DNA of 64,000 nucleotides from Gibbula magus (Eukaryota; Mollusca; Gastropoda; Trochida; Trochidae), in contig OW388302.1 of NCBI GenBank assembly GCA_936450465.1, positions 57,414,459 through 57,478,458 on the forward strand, read 5' to 3'. Under the pieces are notes generated by a model. The model had not been told where the DNA came from. It worked only from the letters and a program-made list of their open reading frames with translations, and did not search any database. The translations under genes and the position numbers were made by a program. The stretch's first letter is position 1; each line of letters begins with the position of its first letter. Below are positions 27,601-39,600 of this stretch, piece after piece.

Positions 27601-30600
27601 TGAAATGTGACACCACACTTATATGTGACACTAGGTTGAAATGTGATACCACACTTACATGTGACACTGCAATGAAATGTGACACCACAATTACATGTGA
27701 CACTGCAATGAAATGTGACACCAAACTTATATGTGACACTAGGTTGAAATGTGATACCACACTTATATGTGACACTGCAATGAAATGTGACACCACACTT
27801 ATATGTGACACTAGGTTGAAATGTGATACCACAATTACATGTGACACTGCAATGAAATGTGACACCAAACTTATATGTGACACTAGGTTGAAATGTGATA
27901 CCACACTTACATGCGACACTGCAATGAAATGTGACACCAAACTTATATGTGACACTAGGTTGAAATGTGACACCACACCATGTTAGACCATACATATATG
28001 TTAACCCACACCATGTTAGACCATATATATATGTGAACCCACACCATGTTAGACCATACATATATGTGACACCACACCATGTTAGACCATACATATATGT
28101 GAACCCAAACCATGTTAGACCATACATATATGTGAACCCACACCATGTTAGACCATACATATATGTGACACCACACCATGTTAGACCATACATATATGTG
28201 AACCCACACCACGTTAGACCATATATATATGTGAACCCACACCATGTTAGACCATACATATATGTGAACCCACACCATGTTAGACCATATATATATGTGA
28301 ACCCACACCATGTTAGACCATATATATATGTGAACCCACACCATGTTAGACCATATATATATGTGAACCCACACCATGTTAGACCATATATATATGTGAA
28401 CCCACACCATGTTAGACCATATATATATGTGAACCCACACCATGTTAGACTATACATATATGTGAAACCACACCATGTTAGACTATATATATGTGAACCC
28501 ACACCATGTTAGACCATACATATATGTGACACCACACCATGTTAGACCATACATATATGTGACACCACATCATGTTAGACCATACATATATGTGACACCA
28601 CACCATGTTAGACTATACATATATGTGAAACCACACCATGTTAGACTATATATATGTGAACCCACACCATGTTAGACCATACATATATGTGACACCACAC
28701 CATGTTAGACCATACATATATGTGACACCACATCATGTTAGACCATATATATATGTGACACCACACCATGTTAGACCATATATATATGTGAACCCACACC
28801 ATGTTAGACTATACATATATGTGAAACCACACCATGTTAGACTATATATATGTGAACCCACACCATGTTAGACCATACATATATGTGACACCACACCATG
28901 TTAGACCATACATATATGTGACACCACATCATGTTAGACCATACATATATGTGACACCACACCATGTTAGACTATACATATACGTGAACCCACACCATGT
29001 TAGACCATACATATACGTGAACCCACACACGTAACAGCAACTTACTTGAAGTTTTGAAGGCCAGGCAATATGTAGGAATTTAGTTTATTGAAGTTCTCAC
29101 AAGCCAAGTAAGCTTGCTGGCCACCTTTGTAACTGCCCCATTTGGAGTTTTGCAGGTTTTGCACGTATTGTGTACACTGTGTGATTCCTCACTTATACAC
29201 AACACCCACAATTGTGACATAAGACATACTTTTATAATTTTACATGATACAAATCTGTTACAAAAGTTAAGCATGTCATAGATTGTTTAAATTGATGTTG
29301 AGGCATTAATTAACTTGATATAGACATGTGAGAAGTGAATGGTGCTTTACTCAAGGTGTATTGGTTTGAATCCCATAAGTGCTTGTCCCTCACAAAGTTA
29401 TGTTCACTACTTGAATCCTACAAGTGCTTGTCCCTCACCAAGTTAAGTTCACTACTTGAATCCTACAAGTGCTTGTCCCTCACCAAGTTAAGTTCACCAC
29501 TTGAATCCCACAAGTGCTTGTCCCTCACAAAGTTAAGTTCACTACTTGAATCCCACAAGTGCTTGTCCCTCACACATTTAAGTTCACTACTTGAATCCCA
29601 CAAGTGCTTTCCCTCACAAAGTTAAGTTCACTACTTGAATCCCACAAGTGCTTGTCCCTCACAAAGTTGTGTTCACTACTTGAATCCCACAAGTGCCTGT
29701 CCCTCACAAAGTTATGTTCACTACTTGAATCCTACAAGTGCTTGTCCCTCACAAAGTTATGTTCACTACTTGAATCCTACAAGTGCTTGTCCCTCACAAA
29801 GTTAAGTTCACTACTTGAATCCCACATGTGCTTGTCCCTCACTAAGTTATGTTCACCACTTGAATCCCACAAGTGCTTGTCCCTCACAAAGTTATGTTCA
29901 CAACCTGAATCCAACAAGTGCTTGTCCCTCACAAAGTTATGTTCACTACTTGAATCCCACAAGTGCTTGTCCCTCACAAAGTTATGTTCACTACTTGAAT
30001 CCTACAAGTGCTTGTCCCTCACAAAGTTAAGTTCACTACTTGAATCCTACAAGTGCTTGTCCCTCACAAAGTTATGTTCACTACTTGAATCCTACAAGTG
30101 CTTGTCCCTCACCAAGTTACGTTCACTACTTGAATCCCACAAGTGCTTGTCCCTCACTAAGTTAAGTTCACTACTTGAATCCCACAAGTGCTTGTCCCTC
30201 ACCAAGTTAAGTTCACAACCTGATAAGTGTGTGCATCCTGTGACCCAGGACACCTTGTTACATACATATCCACAAACATCATCTCGGATAACACCTGCAG
30301 TATAATCTCCTCTGCTCCAAAACAAAGTCAGAAATTGAACAAAGCTCAGTTATAATCTGATGAAATACCCTCTCAGGATGGAGATATCACCAGCTTGCTG
30401 CAAACACATTCCGGCTTCAGTCACTCGTTCAAACAAGCAGTTCCGCAGTATCTGCTACTCCCCAGCATGCAGTGTTTAACCAATATGTCATGATAGATTC
30501 TGAGGCCATTTTGTAATTAAACCGTTATATAGTAATCAGCAGAATTAATAACATTGCCTACAATCTGCTATAGCTTGTCAATATCACCAACCAGGCCATG

Positions 30601-33600
30601 TATATCATTGAGGTATAAAACTAACTAACATTTAACAAGAATACACACATTTTTTATGCAAATCACAGTTTTTGTTATAACATGAAACCCGGGTCAGTGA
30701 ACATTTGCAAAGTATGAGCTTGAGCTTATCAATGCAGCCAATCACAGCCCACTTTGTCACTTTCAGAACTGATGAGGAAGAATTAGAGGAACGTTCGTTA
30801 CAAAACACGCGCACTCGTGCTAAGTCTGAGCCAGGGCTGGCCGACCTAACTAATGCGAGCACGAGAACTCAGAAACACATTAGCTGGGCCCCCGATAACA
30901 GGAAGGAAAACTTTGAGTCGTATAAACGACTCATCACACCGGGATTCTATGGGTCCCGAAGGTCAATATCGAGTTCACAGGAACTTCTTGGAGGGTAAAT
31001 TTGATATCACGCTGTTATATCACTTAGTATCACGGCGCTGTCTAAGGCTGTCATATCACGCTGCGGTCTAAGGCTGTTATATCACGCCGCGGTCTAAGGC
31101 TGTTATATCACGCCGCGGTCTAAGGCTGTTATATCACGCTGCTTGGGTCTGGTAGCTACTGTATACTCATAGCACGCACCATATAACCCCTGTATCTTGT
31201 ATATATATATGTATATGCTCATACTTTAACTCTTAGCCTGGAAGTCAACAGTTCAATGAGTCCAACTGAAGGGGTGTGTTATTCCCTTCTCATCAGATGC
31301 CTGATGATCAAGAATTATGAATAATTATGATCTAAGAATGTATTCAAAAAATTTTAAATACCGGGTAGTCAATACATTTCTGCATAAACTAAAACTTTTT
31401 GTATGTTTTTAACATGAATAATGAAGAAAGACATGGTGACAGCAGGTGCCCCTGCTATGGTAAGTGTGTAGTCAACTTCCAGTGAATGTAGACACAGTAC
31501 AGTGTAGGTCAACACAGTATCAGTAGAACTGTCCAACAGAGGGGCGGAACCAACAGGGAGGGGTTCCAGGGGTTCCAGGGGTTCAAACCGCTATCGACAA
31601 GCCCCTTTAAAAATTTGTCATGTAAATTTGATGAACCTCTTCAACAAAGTCTGTGGTCAGACCGCTACCACTCTTTATAATAAGCAAAAACTTTTCTTTG
31701 TTAATTCCTGGATCCGCCTGTGTGACTGGTAACTTCTAAGATTTTTAACTTAGAACTTTTGACCTTTGAAGTGATAAACTTACAGATTAAGAATGAAGAG
31801 TTTGTATATCCATAAAAATAATCTCCACTCTTCAAAGGTACAGACACAGTTTTGAGTTAATAGCTATAGTTTATACATGGACTAGTGGTATATACCAGTG
31901 ACTATATATTGAATAACCACATTACCATGAAACATGTGCATGCATCATATGTGTATTAAACGTTTAACAATATGCAATTAACAGTACCTTATCTTTTGTC
32001 TTACAGCGTCTCATGTCTTGTTATTTGTCATTTGTCTTTGCCTTGGATTCTACCAGCTTTGAGACATACCTTGTTATAAATACAGTTTTTAAGGAACTGA
32101 GAAATCATACATTAAAATTCATGTCTTTATTATAAATAAATTTCATCTCTAATTGGTGCACTGTATAATATTCATTTATACAACTTTAAAACAAACATTT
32201 TTGACTAACTATTCACCTAGGAGTAGACTAGTAAAAACTTGTCATAATTTGAATATTACGATGCTAATGTAAGAAATTCATGGAAAAGGAAAGGGAGGAT
32301 TATGTCAATTTGCATGGAGAAAAGCTATGTACACAATAACTTCAGTGTCAAGGTGATGTTCGTGTTGTGCATGGGGTTAAGGCTCAATAACTACTGCATC
32401 CATAGATGTGAAGAGGCCACAATAAAAACATTGTCAAGGGGTCTATGAAACTTACTTGAAATTCTCTTGTAGGGTTAAAGTTATCCCCCTTTTCATACTG
32501 CGGGAAACTACTAAAAATTCAAAATCTTAATCAGATTGACTGAATTTGGCCTGTCATATCTTTATCATGTTGGTAACAATAAAGTTACAGTGATATCATA
32601 ATCATTTCAAAATATCATATCAAATTATTTATCATCATTTTCAAAATCTCTCCGAATTAAAGCTAAGGCCCTCTGTATGAAAGTAACTAAATTGTAAGAG
32701 TGTTATTTAAGCTATGACTATATCACATGAGAATGTTGACGATGTTGATGATATTGATGATTACCCCACCCCCAGAGACCGCAGTCTTGAGCAGCACCAG
32801 CCCCCGCCCCCTGCACCGGAACAGAGAGGAAGTGCCTTCGAGACCTATAGGAAGTCGTCTCCCACGGCAACAACGTCAACGAGTAGAGTAGCTGCTCAGA
32901 GTCAAAACGGTCGACCAACTGTGGAAGCTTTCAAGTGAGTGTTTAGTTATACATGACCAAATTACAATATCTAGGTGAACAATAGGGGGAAAGCACTACA
33001 TAAGAGGAGTTTTCCCCATCTTGGATGCTATTTGAAGAACCATTGTGGATTTTGTCAATACGAATAAGTAGCAAATCACTTGGAAGCAAGTCAGTGATAG
33101 CTGTCTTCTGATTACCATTTAGTTTGCAAGCTCTTTAATGCTTCTAGAGAATGAACTGTCTCCCACGTCTTGGTGCTGGGTGAATCTATCGACTAACAAC
33201 TTGTAGTGGGGATGACTTGTTTTCTCGACTAATAATCTGCTGTTTTCCAGGACAACTCTGTTCTCTCTACTGTTAGTCATAGCTAGATGTAGATCAACAC
33301 ACATCGCAACAACAATAGACTATAACCAGTGCGGGAAATAAGTCTGATGTGTTACCAGCCTAAACTTCATGGTAACATTAAGCAAAAACGAAAAAAAGAT
33401 ACCAGCCTGGAGCTAAATTAACCAGGTTCCGGGATGTTGGACAAGTGTTGTTTCATTCGGTGCTTTAAGCCATCGGACCCCTGAATCAACTGATGGTTTA
33501 CAGTTGTGCCCATTCTCAAAATTTACAATAAAATAAAGCTGCATGGTAAAGGTATATTTCATACAGCGTTTGATGTTTTATTCCAGTTCCCCAAGATATT

Positions 33601-36600
33601 ATTGTTTCTGTTTATTTTCAATTTGTCTTCACCAACATCTAAAGAGCACCTTATATAAATGCTCCAAACCCCGTGTAACATCAAAGCTTCCTTCTCAAAT
33701 CCGTTGCGAGAATTCGTGAGAGCAGAGTTGTCTCAACTGGCTTCATACAGAATTTCACTCTTCTCTTTTCTAACTTTCTACAGGAAAAGTCCGAACCGAC
33801 CCGATCCCCCTGCTCAACCACCTCCTCCTCCCCCTTCTCCCAATAAACCTTCTCCCCCTCCTCCTTCTCCCAGTAAACCTCCTCCCCCTTCAAAACCTCC
33901 CCCTCCCAAGTCCCAGCCTCCTAAGTCTTCCCGTGCCCCAACCCTTAAACAACAGGCAGGCAAGAAGGCAATCGTCAAACCCAAGAGTGGTGTTGAGACT
34001 GACAAAGTTCAGAGTGAGGCTAAGGATAATGAGAGTGAAGCTGTCGTGAATGAAAACGAGGCTAGCTCCGATAGGTCATGTGACACGGATGGTGGCGGGA
34101 CGTCAGATAGTTTGTCGACCCCGGACACCGTCATCATGGGGTAAGGACTGCTGACCACTTTTCCAATCACTCTTCGTATTCAGTGTCTTGTGTGTAGTGT
34201 GTCTTGTAAGTTCCAACTCCATGTATCACAGTTTCTGTAGCTTGGCACCGTAGTAGCAGTCCATATATTAGTGTTCGATAGCACAGTACATGTAGCTTGG
34301 CACTGTGTTAGTTGTTCCTGTGTTAATCTGGAAAGCACCGTCTTCTGCCTGGAGGAAGTCTATGGTAAATTCCTCCACCTCCTGTGTTAGATGTCAGCTT
34401 CCAAGTAGCGTCAGGCACCACTTGTCAACCGACACCAGTTGCACATTCCCACTGCACTACAGACATTGAGTCCATCCTGTGTAGATACTGTACCTAAATA
34501 TCTCTCTGGGCATGAGTATACAAATGTCGGCACATTTTCCTCATAGCCACTGCCGAAATTTCACTTTTCTTTCAGGAATACATTTGTTAATCCCAAATAA
34601 TGTTGGATGTCTGTAGTCCATGTCAAAAAAAGCACACCGTTTCCTTGAAGTGGAGTCAAAGTAAAATCTCTCTTCACGTATAAGTAGCTCTGATGTTGAA
34701 AGGTCCCTCGGCCAGAGTCTATTTTGTGTTGGGTGATGTCCATCTTTTCTCTGCATGTTCACTCGACTACTTTAGCATGGCATCTACACTTTTAGTTCTC
34801 TATCTTAACTCTATCTAGCTGAGTTTTCATCTTGCATGGTGTAGAGTAGGAGTGCACAGAATGCTTCATTCAACACCAACTATCTTGTACGAACTCTTCT
34901 CGTCTACTAGGCTTGATGGGTTCAAGTCTGTGCAAGAAGCTTTGGTTTATATATCCACCTGTCCATCTTTTTTCTTTTCAACTGGCTTCAGAGAGTTGAA
35001 AGCTTATGCACAGTTACCTTCACCATTGGAATTTGGTGATTTGATGATTTGGTGACCCTATATAACCCTTATATTGCCCCATCCTTAAGAACAAATTTTT
35101 GACGTCTTCTCAAGAACTACAAGCACTAGAAAGCTCAAACCTACTGTAGAAGCTCATTGGTAAAATTTATAAATTTTTGGTCATTAGTTCAGCTGTCTTT
35201 GGCAGAGTTAATTAATTAATTAATTGTAGATTTGTTGATCATCTGACTTCTAATTGGGGTCAAATGGATCACATCCTTAACATTATTTCCAAGTTATTTC
35301 CAGAATTAATAGACTTAGAAACTGAAACATGTTTAAATGTTTTGATCAATGGCAATTATAAATTGTAGATGTGTTAACCCTCTGCCCCCTATTTCTCAAA
35401 GAGTTCAACATTTAAGTTTTCAACCTGTAATGCTTTTTCATATAAAATCTGATGAGCTACAGAACCAAAGACTGTGGTCCTCAATATTTATGATAACTAT
35501 GAGATAGTAAAGTTAAGTTGACTGATTTTATGTAAGAACTTTTGGTGAAGAATGTAGATAAATGGTTGACTGGTATTACAGAGGAAATAATATAGATTCA
35601 TGAAGATGAATTGTTGACTAAGTGATTTTACAGAGGAAATGATAAAGGATTGACTGTAAAAGTGTTGACTGATTCATGTAGGTAAATGGTTGATCGACTA
35701 AAGTTATAGAGGAAATATTGTGGATTCATTTAGATAAATGGTTAACTCTGTGTAATTAGATGACTGACTGATGTTACAGAGAAAATGTGCCTTCATTGTT
35801 GTATCGTATGCAATTATATGCAAATGGTTCACTGTCTGATATTGTACATGAACTGTTGAGGATTCTTGCACATAATTATATGATTGACTATATACAATTG
35901 GATGACTGACTGATTTTACAGAGAGGATGTTTTGGATTCATGTGCGTAAGTGGTTGACTGTGTATCAATTGTTGACTGTGTACCAATGGTTGACTGTGTA
36001 CCAATGGCTGACTGTGTACCAATGGTTGACTGTGTACCAATAGACAATTGGATAACTGACTGATCTTACAGAGAGGATGTTTTGGATTCATGTGTGTAAA
36101 TGGTTGACTGTGTACCAATTGTTGACTGTGTACCAATTGTTGACTGTGTATCAATTGTTGACTGTGTACCAATGGTTGACTGTGTACCAATAGACAATTG
36201 GATGACTGACTGATCTTACAGAGAGGATGTTTTGGATTCATGTGTGTAAATGGTTGACTGTGTACCAATTGTTAACTGTGTACCAATGGTTGACTGTGTA
36301 TCACTTGTTGACTGTGTACCAATGGTTGACTGTGTACCAATAGACAATTGGATAACTGACTGATCTTACAGAGAGGATGTGTTGGATTCATGTGTGTAAA
36401 TGGTTGACTGTGTACCAATTGTTGACTGTGTACCAATTGTTGACTGTGTATCAATTGTTGACTGTGTACCAATGGTTGACTGTGCATCACTTGTTGACTG
36501 TGTACCAATGGTTGACTGTGTACCAATAGACAATTGGATAACTGACTGATCTTACAGAGAGGATGTGTTGGATTCATGTGTGTAAATGGTTGACTGTGTA

Positions 36601-39600
36601 CCAATTGTTAACTGTGTACCAATGGTTGACTGTGTATCACTTGTTGACTGTGTACCAATTGTTAACTGTGTACCAATGGTTGACTGTGTATCACTTGTTG
36701 ACTGTGTACCAATGGTTGACTGTGTACCAATAGACAATTGGATAACTGACTGATCTTACAGAGAGGATGTGTTGGATTCATGTGTGTAAATGGTTGACTG
36801 TGTACCAATTGTTAACTGTGTACCAATGGTTGACTGTGTATCACTTGTTGACTGTGTACCAATGGTTGACTGTGTACCAATAGACAATTGGATGACTGAC
36901 TGATCTTACAGAGAGGATGTGTTGGATTCATGTGTGTAAATGGTTGACTGTGTACCAATTGTTAACTGTGTACCAATGGTTGACTGTGTATCACTTGTTG
37001 ACTGTGTACCAATGGTTGACTGTACCAATAGACAATTGGATAACTGACTGATCTTACAGAGAGGATGTGTTGGATTCATGTGTGTAAATGGTTGACTGTG
37101 TATCAATTGATGACTGTGTACCAATGGTTGACTGTGTATCAATTGTTGACTGTGTACCAATGGTTGACTGTGTACCAATTGTTGACTGTGTACCAATGGT
37201 TGACTGTGTACCAATGGTTGACTGTGAAACCAATGGTTGACTGTGTACCAATGGTTGACTGTGAAACCAATGGTTGACTGTGTACCAATGGTTGACTGAC
37301 TGATGTTACAGAGGAGATTTCGGGGAGCCAGTGGATGAGAAGCATACGGTGGTGGCGACGGCGCGCGGAGTCTTTGATTCGGAGGGAGGTGTTCTGGAGT
37401 CGAGGGAGACAGGTAGCCTCCTTGTCTTACTTTATTTTTCAGTGTTTCATGTTATCAAACATAATCTAATGTAATATAATACATTGTTACCCATATGGTT
37501 GAAGATAACCGAGTTGATATTATTAATATAACCACATGTGCACATATTATCTTTGCCTAGGAACCATTGTTTCAGCGCGACTTCTCATATTTCATCATCT
37601 GTGACGTAATAAAATGATTGTTTGTGACGTCACTATAGCTTGCCATTACAAGAGAAGTGGGCCGTTGCCTGACTATTTTAAAGCCAATCAGGGGCGGGAT
37701 AGCACAGTGGTTAGCGCATTCGGCTTTGGATCAAGAGGTCCAGGGGCATGGCAACTTTGTCTGCAGTAGAGAACTGTTCTACACGCAGTAAGGTTTGGGT
37801 GCAATGCTACACTGAATTGGAGCGTAGTACCACCCAGCTGTTGCTCGCAGCCATTATGGCGTTGCGGGCTTTCTCCCTGCCGTAATACTAGCAGCCATGA
37901 TATAAGAGAAATACTGCGTTAAACCCTAACTCACTCACTCACTCACTCATTAAAGCCAATCAAATGGAATAAAATGGGTTATAAAAAAATTCTTACACTC
38001 AAAATTCATGCAAATTTATGTAGAACACTCGCTCTCGCTCAGGCAATACAGAATTCAAACTTGTTTAGTAAAAGTCATATGACAACTTTGTTTAGGTGAT
38101 AATCTAATATCATGCATTCAAACAGAATGTTAAGTAATATAATTCAATATCATGCAATCAAACATAGTGCTTATAATATAATGCAATGTAATGCAATCAA
38201 GAGGGTAGGGAAGCAATGTTCCACCTGACTGACTCTGTGTGTCTGTTTCCTGCTCCTGCAGGTGTGAGCATAGTGATTCCTGCAGGTGCCATCAAGGGAG
38301 AGGGCAAGCAGGAGATCTACTTCAAGGTCTGCAGGGACAACAGCATCCTGCCGCCGCTAGACAGGGATAAAGGTAAGTACTTCAGTCTTCATAAACTTTG
38401 TCAGTGGTGAATCAAGGATCCAGCATCCAGTATTTTCGAAAGTAGTATTTGTTTTCCTATTCTTTTCACCATATTTTTATTTAGGCCCTGTGAAGCCTCT
38501 CTGATTTTTGAAGGAGATAAGATAAGATCAGATAAGATAAATCTTTATTGCCCTTGGAAGGGCATTTGCATTGTCATAAATTAAGAATGAATAACCTTGT
38601 CTACCCTCTTGAATGTGCCACTGCTTGTGTCAGGAAAAATATCTGATCAAGATAGATAGAAATACTGTCTCTTGTACCTCGAGAGATCCAGTCAGAAGAT
38701 TATTATAACTTTTATGCGTTGCCGTGCAGGAGAGACTCTGCTGAGCCCGCTGGTGATGTGCGGACCACACGGGCTCCAGTTCAACTGTCCGGTGGAACTA
38801 CGACTACCCCACTGCGCCTCCGTCAACCCAGAGAGCTGGTCCTTCGCTCTGAAATCCAGCGACTCTCCCTCAGGTTGGTCCAACTCTCACTGTGTATTAT
38901 TTATCTATCTGTTAATAAATTATCTGTGTAATATGGTACTAACAACATATGTGTTTAAAGGTACATCCATTGTGTTGTTTGGTGTCACATTTACCAAACA
39001 TTATAAATTGTGTAATTTTATCAAGAAGTACTGACTGTTGCCAAAAATTGCCATTTTGATGACAGTCGACTTGGTACAACGACAATATAACGGTAAAACT
39101 AGCGATTTCTGACCGAAAACCGGACAATGTACAGTCAACTCGCGATAATCCGGCCTCCGATAATCCGAATCTCGCAGTGTCCGAACGGTAGCAAGCTGTA
39201 ACCAAACTAATCTCTATATAAACTCATTAAATACGGATTCATTAATCCGTTGCTTCCGTTTCCGAATCCGAACGCTAATTAGCTGTAACGGATTAGTTAA
39301 TTACAGCTATTTCTGTTTCATTAATCCGACGGTTCATCAAAGCGTTCGGCTAATCCCCTAGACAAGCAAGCACCACACTGATTGAATCGGTAAACATCAA
39401 TGACAGTGGATTGACAAGGGAGTTGAACGTGTCAGTAGTTTGTGATTGTAATAAATTGAGATATCTCACTTTGTGTGTCGGGAGTTTGTGATTGTAATAA
39501 ATTGAAATTTTGTGTAGTTATAAATATCCAGCGTGTCAGAATGAGGTCAGTTGCATTTGACACTTGTCACGATGGCAAGTCCCGCTCCTAAGCGTAAACG

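Noticed and set aside
24775..30222. CRISPR-like appearance of regular repeats
   Set aside because: The units are contiguous tandem repeats without unique spacers, in an animal genome.
27284..30305. Open frames of 160-365 codons on both strands in the 18-, 33- and 45-bp arrays
   Set aside because: All periods are divisible by three, so any stop-free unit stays open in the same frame. The frames occur on both strands at once, and the arrays lie inside a ZO intron.
37700..37772. Possible tRNA gene
   Set aside because: It has a good A box but a degenerate B box, does not fold as a cloverleaf, and is bounded as a SINE by target duplications.
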